Source of the DNA: Spiroplasma endosymbiont of Asaphidion curtum
GTDB taxonomy: Bacteria; Bacillota_I; Bacilli_A; Mycoplasmatales; Nriv7
Assembly (NCBI RefSeq): GCF_964031085.1
Contig: NZ_OZ035001.1
Coordinates: 620,001-684,000, forward strand
DNA length: 64,000 bases
Reading direction: 5' to 3'
The notes under the pieces were generated by a model. It searched no databases. It saw nothing but the letters and a program-made list of their open reading frames with translations, and was not told the DNA's origin. A program made the position numbers and the translations under genes. This document shows positions 21,564 through 29,953 of this stretch, piece by piece (the first letter of the stretch is position 1; every line of letters starts with the position of its first letter).

Positions 21564-21933
21564 TTTTTAAGGCTCTTTTTGCTTTAATTTTCTGAATAAT
21601 AAAGCGGATTAATTTTTCAAATTTAATTGCAAAATATATTCCTCCGCCTCATCAAAAAACAAATATTCCTGCTAGCATAATACCACTATTGAACTTGCCA
21701 AAAAAATCAACCATTTGTTTATTAATAAAATCATTAAATTCGTTACTTGTTCCGGTTATTCATTTAGTATCACTTACTGTTAATGCACAAATTAATAAAC
21801 TTATAAAGATGAAAATGATACTTAATACTACTTTTAACCATTGCTTTTTAAAAGAATTTTTAATTTTTAATTTTAATGGCATTTTTTCTTTTGAATTATC
21901 TTTTTTAAATAATTTTCCTAAAAGTTTTTTCAT
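21541..21933 (-). CDS. Plectrovirus membrane protein (130 aa)
   Basis: MKKLLGKLFKKDNSKEKM, a basic N-terminus, then a helix (about 36-52, VVLSIIFIFISLLICAL), a short external loop, and a second helix (about 84-103, with FVFWWGGGIYFAIKF). The C-terminus is basic. It overlaps the next gene by 23 bases. The strong RBS AAAGGAG lies seven bases before ATG. The overlapping array of small membrane genes is typical of SpV1-type phages. The exact role is unknown. Confidence 0.72.
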
Positions 21934-21954
21934 TTTAATTCTCCTTTCATATTT

Positions 21955-22203
21955 TTATCGTCCTTTAATCACAATAAACAAAGCAATAAGTACACAAGTG
22001 ACGCCAAGAATGGTAAAGATTGGATGTTGCGAAAATGTCCGAGCCATTGGTTTAAATAGTTCTAAAATTGTTAAATTGCTAGTAATAAATTTTTGGAAAT
22101 TGGCAAGCCCTTCGCTAATATAGTTTGTTAAAGTTTCAAAATGACTACCAGCCAATAGTCCAAGAACAGTTATTAATATAAAAATAATAATTAGTTTAAA
22201 CAT
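21955..22203 (-). CDS. Plectrovirus small membrane/coat-like protein (82 aa)
   Basis: MFKLIIIFILITVLGLLAG, an N-terminal hydrophobic segment, a middle region SEGLANFQKFITSNLTIL, and a second helix TILGVTCVLIALFIVIKGR ending in a positive tail. The layout resembles a minor coat protein of filamentous phages. It starts just after the stop of the 94-aa gene upstream. Confidence 0.72.
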   Translation of the reverse strand: MFKLIIIFILITVLGLLAGSHFETLTNYISEGLANFQKFITSNLTILELFKPMARTFSQHPIFTILGVTCVLIALFIVIKGR

Positions 22204-22205
22204 TG

Positions 22206-22490
22206 TTAGTTACCTTGCTTTGTTTTTATTGGTTTTATTTGTTTTTTAGTTTTTCCTCACGCACTTAAACGACCTTTATTTTTAACCGCATATTGGCGTT
22301 GTTTTTCTAAATTAACTTGTTGACTACCAAATCCAAGAATAATTGCCATAAGAAATTCTACGGCGAGGGTTAAGAATAAAGGAAATATTAACTGAATATT
22401 TGTTCCCGGTACTTCAAGACTTCAAATTAAATCAAAAACTTTATAAAGCATTTGAGCTAGAAAGTCGGCCATTTTTGCGAGATTTTCCAT
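22206..22490 (-). CDS. Plectrovirus membrane protein (94 aa)
   Basis: MENLAKMADFLAQMLYKVFD, then a hydrophobic stretch IQLIFPLFLTLAVEFLMAIIL, and a highly basic C-terminus (NLEKQRQYAVKNKGRLSAWGKTKKQ) that could contact the viral DNA inside. It lies between the Zot-like ATPase and the 82-aa gene, on the same strand with tight spacing. No specific function is recognised. Confidence 0.7.
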
Positions 22491-22496
22491 TTTTTA

Positions 22497-23480
22497 TTAT
22501 TCCTTTTCTTTCATTTTTCTTAAAAATTTGCTAAATTTATCCATTTTTAAGTATTCTAAATCTTCTAAATCAATTGCTGTGTCAGTATAGTGTTTATCTT
22601 CATAGTCAGGATTTACTTTTGAATTTAAGTAATCTCTTAAAAACGCTAGGTAAAAAGAATTGTAAGTGTTTAATATTGGTAGAGGAATTTTTAGTTTAAA
22701 AAAATAAATATCAAGTTCAGGAATATCACGATATTTAATGCGACGACCCTTTTTACTATTTTTAGCATCAATTAAGGTGTTTCGTCAGCGTTCATATTCT
22801 TCAATGCTCGTAAAGGTACCATAAATGACTTTTAAGTAGGGACGAAAAATATTAACGGGTTTTTTGCGAATGCCCACAATCACATTATTGGCAATATCAC
22901 GAACTTTAACTCAAATATGTTTGTCTCTTTGACCACTAGCGAGCACAATATGACCAAAATGTCGTGCCAGAGCGAAATATTCTTGAATACCGGTTTCTTC
23001 GTTTTTGGTATTATTTTTTTCTCAATCAGTTCCTTCTAAGAATAAATTGGTTTCATCTCACAAAAGTAAGGTTTTATCTGGTAATACCGGGTAATCAAAG
23101 TCTAATAATCCCATATGTCCTAAACTTAATTTTTGGGTTTCTAGTAATGGAAAGGTTGATGCGATATGATATTTCTTCTTTTTTAGTAATTTTGAGGCAT
23201 ACACTAGAAAAGCAGTTTTTCCAGTTCCTAATGAACCAATAACAATATTTAATGGTGAGTTTTTTAAGAAATTAATAACTTTGTTAATTTGTGTTAAATT
23301 ACCGATTTTAAAAAGGAAAATTAAAATACAACCCGCTAAAAATAAATAGCTCACAATGTTTTTAAAATAACCGTTGTAAATATATCAAATTGCTCCTCAA
23401 TGTCATAAAATTAAAAATGAGGTGCGATTTAATTCAATAAAATGGTTATTTTTTTCTATTATTCATTTGCAAAATTTCAT
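22497..23480 (-). CDS. Plectrovirus Zot-like assembly ATPase
   Basis: 327 aa with UGA as Trp. N-terminal membrane region with SYLFLAGCILIFLFKIG (about 45-60), then a P-loop domain: NIVIGSLGTGKTAFLVYASK (Walker A) and KTLLLWDETNLFLEGTDW (Walker B), followed by ARHFGHIVLASGQRDKHIW. This matches the zonula-occludens-toxin/gene I ATPases that drive assembly and extrusion of filamentous phages at the membrane. The truncated second copy at 58580-59346 is almost identical. No strong RBS is seen before ATG at 23480; GAGGTGCAAG is the best candidate. Confidence 0.82.
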
Positions 23481-23504
23481 CTTGCACCTCACTTTATTTT
23501 TTTA

Positions 23505-23750
23505 TTAGCGTACTGCTCCAAGTAGTTTTTCAAACATTTTAAAGCAAATAAAGAATATTGCCAAAATAAATGGAAAAATGAAGATTCAATAGTCAGCAAA
23601 GAAGTTACCAACTTGTGGCATATTAACAGCAATAATTTCTCACATTTTAGTAAAAGCCGTTATAATTGCATTTCATAATTTAGTCATCGCGTCACTAGCT
23701 GTTATTTTTTCTACTGTTACTGGTGCATCGGCCAATAAAGTTCCAATCAT
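23505..23750 (-). CDS. Plectrovirus major coat protein
   Basis: 81 aa, MIGTLLADAPVTVEKITASD, a mildly amphipathic N-terminal part, and one long hydrophobic helix (DYWIFIFPFILAIFFICFKMF) with a short basic tail KLLGAVR. It has the strongest RBS of the block (AAAGGGGGTGAT), as expected for the abundant coat protein. Size, position before the Zot-like gene and layout fit the major capsid protein of SpV1-type plectroviruses. Confidence 0.75.
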
Positions 23751-23798
23751 ATAATCACCCCCTTTCTTTAATGTAACTTCTTGACATTAATTTCGCTT

Positions 23799-24029
23799 CT
23801 ATCTAAATATTGATATGGTTTTTCAAAGTAACATTAGAATAAATCACACCATAATCGCTGTTAAAAATCAAAAAGCAATGTTTGCTATTAAGAGTCAAAG
23901 TGGTGCTTCTATTAATTTAATTTCTTTACCACCAGTAATGTGAGCGGGGATGGTTGTAATTTGAATAAATAAATCTCAGAAAGTTTGTTTAATTTGTTCT
24001 CAATTAAATTCTTTTAAGTTTATTGTCAT
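23799..24029 (-). CDS. Plectrovirus membrane protein (76 aa)
   Basis: MTINLKEFNWEQIKQTFWDL, then a hydrophobic C-terminal half APLWLLIANIAFWFLTAIM continuing to the stop. Trp-rich, all from UGA. Probably a minor coat or assembly protein; the function is not known. Confidence 0.68.
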
Positions 24030-24032
24030 TTT

Positions 24033-24176
24033 TTATCTCCCAAAAATCATTTTTATTGGTAAATACATAATTGAAATTAATGCGAAAAGAAAAGTAATGA
24101 TAATAATTAATCCGGCAATAAAGGCAACTTGTGCAGGCATTTTTTCTATCGGAACAAACAGTTTTAAGAATTCCAT
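24033..24176 (-). CDS. Plectrovirus mini-membrane protein (47 aa)
   Basis: MEFLKLFVPIEKMPAQVAF and one transmembrane helix FIAGLIIIITFLFALISIMYL. An upstream ATG at 24194 (MFWEII...) overlaps the preceding stop and would add six residues. I prefer 24176 because GAGAAA lies before it. Function unknown. Confidence 0.6.
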   Translation of the reverse strand: MEFLKLFVPIEKMPAQVAFIAGLIIIITFLFALISIMYLPIKMIFGR

Positions 24177-24193
24177 AATAATTTCTCAAAACA

Positions 24194-24415
24194 TTATTTT
24201 TTATCCGCGTTATTTTCTTTTGAATTAGGAGCTTTAACTCATTCTTCAAAGCGAGCAATAAATACTTTTTCGTCTTTTGTAAAATTACCAGTATTATTTT
24301 TAATGGCATTTTTATATTTAATTCGCATTTTTATTTTGGCATAAATTTTATAAGCAAAATATGCCAATAACATTATGCAAATAATAGTAAATATTATTCC
24401 AATCGCAATATTCAT
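24194..24415 (-). CDS. Plectrovirus small membrane protein (73 aa)
   Basis: An N-terminal helix IAIGIIFTIICIMLLAYFAY followed by a charged cytoplasmic tail with FTKDEKVFIARFEEWVKAPN. RBS AAGGAG lies upstream. It immediately follows the 108-aa gene. Function unknown. Confidence 0.68.
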
Positions 24416-24417
24416 TT

Positions 24418-24744
24418 TTAAACTCCTTTAAAATAGTTATAATTTGTATCTTTTTTGTTGTTTTCTTTTTCGGCAATGAAGAAACTTAATAATTCTTGTC
24501 CTTTAATTCACTTGGTTTCTTGCTCTTGTTGATTAACTGAAATTACTTGATATTTACTATCTTTTATTATTCCGATGCAAATAGAATTTTCATATTTTCC
24601 TTTATAAACAAATCGCTTTGGAAACCAAATGCCGATTTGTTCATTAAATCACGGAATTTTTGGTGCTTTAATAAACATTGCGTTTTGTGTTTCTTTTAAA
24701 AGATATTTTTTAGTATTTAAGAAAATGTTTTCAATGTTTTTCAT
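24418..24744 (-). CDS. Plectrovirus soluble protein (108 aa), possible ssDNA-binding
   Basis: MKNIENIFLNTKKYLLKETQ... KGKYENSICIGIIKDSKYQV ... FIAEKENNKKDTNYNYFKGV. Soluble, charged, and the first gene of the block. Position and size would suit a single-strand DNA-binding or regulatory protein, but there is no diagnostic motif. Its leader ATAATAAATTACCTTTCTT is shared with the ISLre2 gene at 15040. No Rep gene precedes it. Confidence 0.6.
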
Positions 24745-25002
24745 AATAAATTACCTTTCTTATGAATAAACTAAGTTATATTAACTAAGTTAGTTAACTT
24801 AGTTTTTTAAACACTTATATATCGAAGATTTAAGTGTTTAACAAGCTTTGTTAGTAAATTTTGTTTTTTTAATTAGATAAAGATTTTAATAATTTTAAAC
24901 TTAGTATATCCCTATATAGAAATTTCTACACTTTAATATCCGCATCCTACCCTTGGAACTAATTTAATAGCGTGTATATTTTTAGGAAATCCACCCATTC
25001 AT
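24745..25002. other. Plectrovirus upstream intergenic region with hairpins
   Basis: There is no gene. Two hairpins are clear: ACTAAGTTAGTTAACTTAGT followed by T6 (24784-24808), and AAACACTT...AAGTGTTT (24808-24841). Strong hairpins in the intergenic region of filamentous phages serve as replication origin or packaging signal, so this is a candidate for the viral origin (inference). The rest is featureless AT-rich DNA. Confidence 0.45.
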
Positions 25003-25250
25003 TTTTTTATTGCAAAACGAAACAAATTGCTATAGCTAATAGGATGTTATCTATTAACTGGTAAACTTCTTTTGGTTATGGCGACCACCCACAATTTATC
25101 GTGCTTTAATACATACCAACATTATTAACTCACTTGTATTTAATTTTCAAAGAACAAATTTTTAACATCTTATAAAATAAAAAGACAATCATTGCTGACT
25201 GTCTTAATACTTATTCAAATCTTTTCCCACCTAACAAAACTTTATGCGTC
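25003..25250 (-). repeat. Second copy of the long repeat with terminator
   Basis: Matches 1533-1783 with a few differences (three bases missing in ...cttttggttatggcg...). It contains the hairpin AAGACAGTCAGCAATGATTG with its closing half and T5, which now terminates the rsgA transcript. Its minus-strand start GGACGCATAAAG is fused in frame to the end of rsgA. Confidence 0.65.
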
Positions 25251-26136
25251 CGTACCTTCCTTTTTCTTGTAATTGTTTTTGTTCTAAAACTTTAATATAA
25301 TCATCATAAATAAATTGAGGAATATCTTTACTAATTAATGCTTCTTTAACAGCACATTTTGGTTCTTTTCAATGTCGGCATTGCCGATAATGACAATTAA
25401 CAAGAAATTTTTTAAAGAACCGGAATGAACTCGCTATTTCTGATAATGAAATATCATTCAACGAAAATGATGAAAATCCTGGTGAATCAATAATTCTAAT
25501 ATTATTTGCTATAATTATTAATTCATTATGTGTTGTCGTATGTTTACCACGATTTAAAGCCTTAGATATTTCTTGCGTTCTAATTTTAAGTTGTGGATCT
25601 AACATATTTAAAATTGAAGACTTACCAGCCCCAGTTTGGCCACTTAAAATTGAAATCTTATCAGTTGTAATTTCCTTTAATTTTTCTCATTGATTATTTG
25701 CATTATTAATTGATAAAATTAGACATTCATAACCTAATTTTTTATAACTAGAAATATAATCATAAACCTTAGCACCAAATAATAACAAGTCGGCTTTAGT
25801 AAAAACTAAAACTACCGCCAAGTTGTGAACCTCAACTCATATTAAGTACTTATTAAGTAAAAAACTACTAAAATTAGGCTGTTTTAAAGCACTAACAATA
25901 ATAACTTGATTAATGTTGCTTACTGCTGGTCGCATTAATTGATTTTTTCGTGGTTGAATTTCAATAATTGTTGCTTGTTTTTCTTGTTCATTAATAACTT
26001 CAATAGTTACAAAATCACCAACGAGAATTCTTTGATTAGATAATCTTAAAATGCCTCTTGCCTGACAATGATAAATTTCATTATTGATAATAACATCACA
26101 AAACTCACTAATGATACGAATTACTAAACCAGTCAT
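25231..26136 (-). CDS. rsgA: Ribosome small-subunit GTPase A, C-terminus altered
   Basis: 301 aa with UGA as Trp. An assembly GTPase of the 30S subunit. N-terminal OB fold (VIRIISEFCDVIINNEIYHC, RILVGDFVTIEV), a circularly permuted GTPase domain with TKADLL (G4), LSGQTGAGKSSILNML (G1), IDSPGFSSF (G3), and a C-terminal zinc-binding segment NCHYRQCRHWKEPKCAV. The last residues GRYGRIKFC come from the repeat at 25003-25250, so the native basic tail appears to be lost (see 13452-13510). The ATG lies inside the 3' end of prkC, a 13-base overlap. Confidence 0.92.
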
Positions 26137-27152
26137 ATACTATAAAATACCAATAATAAGAAAACAAGAAAAACAAAACTAGTAATAATAACAATCATCA
26201 GCAGAAACCTAGGAGCTAAAAAATATGGCATTAATTGCTCACGATTTTTAATAAATATTTTTTGCCTTCGGTTATCTCGTGTTAAAACAATGCAATTTTT
26301 CAATTTTAAAGGTTTTATCTTAGCATTACTAATATCTTGTAATGCTTTAATATCTTGACTTAACGCTTTAATACTCTGATATCTTTCTTCACAATTTTTA
26401 GCCGTTGATTTAATAATAATGTTTTCCAATGCTTGTGAAATATTTGGATTAATCCCTCTTGCACTTGGCAACGGTTCTCTAACTTGCTTCACCGCTACTA
26501 ATGTTGGATTTTGACCATTAAAAGGACAAGAACCAGTTAACAATTCAAATAAAACAATTCCTAATGAATAAATATCACTACGATGATCAATTTGTAATGA
26601 CTGAACAGTTTCTGGCGATATATATTTTGCTGTTCCCACAATTTTACTTGTTATTGTCTTAACATCATCAGTAATAATTGCAATCCCAAAATCAGATACT
26701 TTAATCTTGCCATCAAAAGATATTAAAATATTTTCTGGTTTTAAATCACGATGAACAATATTTCCTTGATGAGCAACCGCAACACCATCTAAAATGCTTT
26801 GAAAAATCTGTAAACATTCTTTAATTGATAATGGTCCTGTTCTTAATAATCGATCTTTTAATGTATAACCTTCAACTAATTCTAAAACAATACATCAGCG
26901 GTTATCTTGTTCAAAAACATCATAAACTTCAACAACATTATCATGGCGAATTCTCGTTGTTGCTTCCACTTCTTTATAAAATTTCTTTAAAACTTGTGAA
27001 TTATTAGCTGCTTGTTGATTTAAAATTTTAATCGCTACAATCCGATTTAAAAAACTATCATTAGCCCGATAAACATCTGCCATCCCACCACTAGCAATCT
27101 TATTAATTATTTGATATCGTTGTTGTAAAACAATGCCATTTTCTATTTGCAT
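26124..27152 (-). CDS. prkC: Ser/Thr protein kinase, PrkC type without PASTA domains
   Basis: 342 aa. Hanks-type kinase with GGMADVYRA (Gly loop), AIKIL (Lys), IVHRDLKPENIL (catalytic loop), VSDFGIAI (DFG) and GTAKYISPE (activation/P+1). A single transmembrane helix near the C-terminus (FLLMIVIITSFVFLVFLLLVFY) and no extracellular PASTA repeats, as expected for a wall-less organism. A UGA near the end is read as Trp, so the protein continues to WLV and the TAG at 26124, overlapping rsgA. It follows the phosphatase gene, the usual kinase/phosphatase pair. Confidence 0.93.
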
Positions 27153-27165
27153 CCGTCATAACTCC

Positions 27166-27897
27166 TTATTTAATCTCGACAATGAGAATTGTTAAATTAT
27201 CAGTTGAAACATTATCTAATGCTAAATGAACTAGACTCTTAGTTTTTTGTGATAATTTATTATTGCTCTGTAAAATATCAATCATTTCATATTCTTCCAA
27301 ATAATCATGCAATCCGTCAGTAGTTAACATAAAAGTTATACCTTTAATATTACTAACTAAGAAAGTATCAATTTGCAATTTTTTATTTGGCCCTAAAGCA
27401 CTAGTTAATGCCTTTCACAATGTTTTTTCAATATTAGCATTAGTTTTATTATTGTGTAACATATTAAGAACATTATGATCAGTTGTTAATTGCTGAAAAT
27501 TTTGTTGATAATACTCATAAATCCGCGAGTCACCAATATTCAATAAATAAGCTTTGTTATTAGTTATTAATATTAAAGAAACAGTAGTTCCCATATCAGT
27601 TAACTGCGGATATTCTTTAACATAATTAATCATTGATTCTTGCACAAACATTGTTGCTTGCCGAAGTCAGTTATTAATTTCATAATCACCAAAATTACTA
27701 AAGTCAGTTTTAACAAATAAGCTAACATATAAATTAACAGCCATTCAACTAGCAGTTTCACCCCCATTATGTCCTCCTAAACCATCACAAACAATACCAA
27801 AATATTGCCCATATTCATTTTTTACAAATTGAACTGCATCTTGATTATTAGTACGAAACTGACCAATATCACTATTAAAATGGAAACTAACTTTCAT
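27166..27897 (-). CDS. stp: PP2C-family protein phosphatase
   Basis: 243 aa. A metal-dependent phosphatase that reverses PrkC-type phosphorylation. Motifs: NNQDAVQF, CDGLGGHNGGETAS (metal Asp and Gly), DMGTTVSLILI, NIGDSRIYEYYQQ, TTDGLHDYL, VSTDNLTILIVE (last metal Asp). Two UGA Trp codons. It ends 13 bases before the prkC ATG, and RBS GGAG lies in that gap, so the two are probably cotranscribed. Confidence 0.93.
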
Positions 27898-27950
27898 ATA
27901 AAGTCATCCTTTATTTTCCTAATAAGATAATTATATCGTAAATTAGTAAG

Positions 27951-27985
27951 AAAAAATCTAAGGAAGGACTTTTCCTTAGATTTTT
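27951..27985 (-). terminator. Terminator at the end of gmk
   Basis: AAATCTAAGGAA and its complement form a long stem around a short loop, with T runs on both sides. It overlaps the last bases of gmk and isolates it from stp downstream. Confidence 0.85.
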
Positions 27986-28565
27986 AATTTTTATTAGCAT
28001 TAATTTCATTCATAATAATAGTTCTAATTTCTGAAACAGTTTGTTCTAAATTATCATTAACAATAACATATTTATATTTATTAGTAATATTCATTTCCCT
28101 TTTAGCTTTTAATAATCGTTTCTGAACAATATCTTCCGACTCACTTCGACGCGCAATAATTCTTCTAGTTAATTCTTCAAAACTAGGGGGTAAAATAAAA
28201 AACGATATCGCATCTGGTCTTTTTGCTAATACTTGTAAAGCCCCTTGAACTTCAATTTCCAAAACAACATTTTTACCTTGTGATAATAATTTATCAACAT
28301 ATTTTTCTGGTGTACCATAATAATTATCAACAAATTTAGCATATTCTAATAACTCATTCTTAACAATTTTTTCTTGAAAAACATTTTCATTAACAAAAAA
28401 ATAATCTTTTTCATTTAATTCATTACTTCTTGGTTTTCTTGTTGTCATTGAAATAGAATAAACTAAATTTAAATTTTGGTCTTTAAATAATTCTTCTCTA
28501 ATTGTTCCTTTACCAACCCCACTAGGCCCTGAAAGAATAATTAATAATCCCATTTTTTTATTCAT
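27984..28565 (-). CDS. gmk: Guanylate kinase
   Basis: 193 aa, normal length. Converts GMP to GDP with ATP. P-loop LIILSGPSGVGKGTIRE, GMP-binding region SISMTTRKPRSNELNEKDYFFV, VLEIEVQGALQVL, lid region RIIARRSESEDIVQKRL. It starts ten bases after the rsmD stop, so the two are probably cotranscribed. Confidence 0.95.
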   Translation of the reverse strand: MNKKMGLLIILSGPSGVGKGTIREELFKDQNLNLVYSISMTTRKPRSNELNEKDYFFVNENVFQEKIVKNELLEYAKFVDNYYGTPEKYVDKLLSQGKNVVLEIEVQGALQVLAKRPDAISFFILPPSFEELTRRIIARRSESEDIVQKRLLKAKREMNITNKYKYVIVNDNLEQTVSEIRTIIMNEINANKN

Positions 28566-28574
28566 TTTAAAATA

Positions 28575-29144
28575 TTACTTCCGTTCCATAGTGTAGCGAT
28601 AAAAATATAAAAATATTCTACCATATTTTTTCATTGTTAACAATTCTAAATATTCATAATTAATGTCTAATGAGATATTAGATTCAAGGATAATAATACC
28701 ATAGTTATTAACAATATTTTGTGACAATAAATACTTTATTGTTTCATAATAATAACTAATTTCTTTATACGGTGGATTAATAAAAACTAAATCAATTTTA
28801 ATATTATTATTAACTAAAAACTTTAAACATAACAAATATGATAAGTTAGTAATCATATAATTATGATCTGCAACTTTTAAATTAACAATATTTTTTTTTA
28901 AATATTCTAATGCCTGCGAATCATAATCATTAAAATAACAATAACTAATGTTTCTTGATAATGCTTCAAGACCAATACTACCACTACCAGCAAAAAGATC
29001 TAATGCCACTTTATTTTCATAATAAAAATAATTATTTAAAACATTAAAAAGATTTTCTCTAACTCTACTTAAAATTGGTCTTGTTGTTGTACTTTTTTGA
29101 CTAATAAGATTTTTTTTATAATACTTTCCTGCAATAATTTTCAT
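28575..29144 (-). CDS. rsmD: 16S rRNA (guanine-966-N2)-methyltransferase
   Basis: 189 aa. AdoMet-dependent methyltransferase with KIIAGKYYKKNLIS, TRPILSRVRENLFNVL, LDLFAGSGSIGLEAL (motif I) and LVFINPPYKEIS (NPPY catalytic motif). It methylates G966 of 16S rRNA in E. coli numbering. Divergent from def, with a short shared intergenic region. Confidence 0.92.
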   Translation of the reverse strand: MKIIAGKYYKKNLISQKSTTTRPILSRVRENLFNVLNNYFYYENKVALDLFAGSGSIGLEALSRNISYCYFNDYDSQALEYLKKNIVNLKVADHNYMITNLSYLLCLKFLVNNNIKIDLVFINPPYKEISYYYETIKYLLSQNIVNNYGIIILESNISLDINYEYLELLTMKKYGRIFLYFYRYTMERK

Positions 29145-29167
29145 TTTCTCACCTAATAAATAATATA

Positions 29168-29205
29168 TTAATTATACTAAAAACTTATGCTATAATCTAT
29201 AAAAT
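29168..29205 (+). promoter_or_regulatory. Promoter of def
   Basis: TATAAT at 29191-29196 preceded by an AT-rich -35 region (TTAATT near 29169). AAGGAG lies at 29206-29211, seven bases before the ATG at 29218. Confidence 0.6.
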
Positions 29206-29217
29206 AAGGAGTAAACT

Positions 29218-29796
29218 ATGTACCAAGACAACAATCCCAGTAATGAATGATTAGTTAAAGATAATAACATTAAATTACGAGAAAAATGTCAACCTATATT
29301 ATTTCCAATATCAAAAGATGATGAACTAGTAATGCAAAAACTAATTGATTTTGTTATTACTTCTCAAAATGAAGTATTAAACTCATCACTAAAACTAATT
29401 CCTGCTGTTGGTTTAGCAGCCCCACAAATTGGTTCTAATAAGCAAATGTATTATATTCATATTGAACAAATTAATAAAAATAATAAAAAAACTATTATTC
29501 AGCATGCCTTAATTAATTCTAAAATTACAGCTCATAGTGAACAAATTATTTCTTTAAAAAGTGGTGAAGGTTGCTTAAGCGTTGATAATCAACATGAAGG
29601 ATTTGTTCCACGTTATTTTAAAGTTATTGTTACTGGTTATGATTATTTAAAGAAAAAAAATGTTACAATTACTGCTCGTGGCTATGAAGCAATTGTTTTT
29701 CAACACGAACAAAAACATTTAGAAGGTATTTTATACTATGATCTAATTGATAAAAATGAACCTTGAAAAAAGAATGACAATTGGTTATACTTATAA
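29218..29796 (+). CDS. def: Peptide deformylase
   Basis: 192 aa with UGA as Trp at two places. Removes the formyl group from N-terminal Met. The three family motifs are clear: GLAAPQIG, EGCLSV (metal Cys) and QHEQKHLEG (HExxH). It starts with MYQDNNPSNEWLVKDNN, longer than the minimal family N-terminus but usual in Mollicutes. Preceded by RBS AAGGAG. A weak inverted repeat TTGCC...GGCAA follows the stop. Confidence 0.95.
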
Positions 29797-29953
29797 GCGA
29801 AGTACTAAATATTTCAACTGGGAAATAAATAAACTAACATTGCCTAAAATAAAGGCAACCAAAAATAAAATGTTTACAAAAAAATTTTTACAAAAATTTT
29901 TTTGAGATTTTAAGTAAACTTTTTATTTAATAATGAGTGAGGTGAAAAAATTC

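Noticed and set aside
22964..23242. Plus-strand frame of 92 residues opposite the Zot-like gene, repeated at 58849
   Set aside because: Antisense shadow of the conserved Zot-like ATPase. Present in both copies because the DNA is similar.
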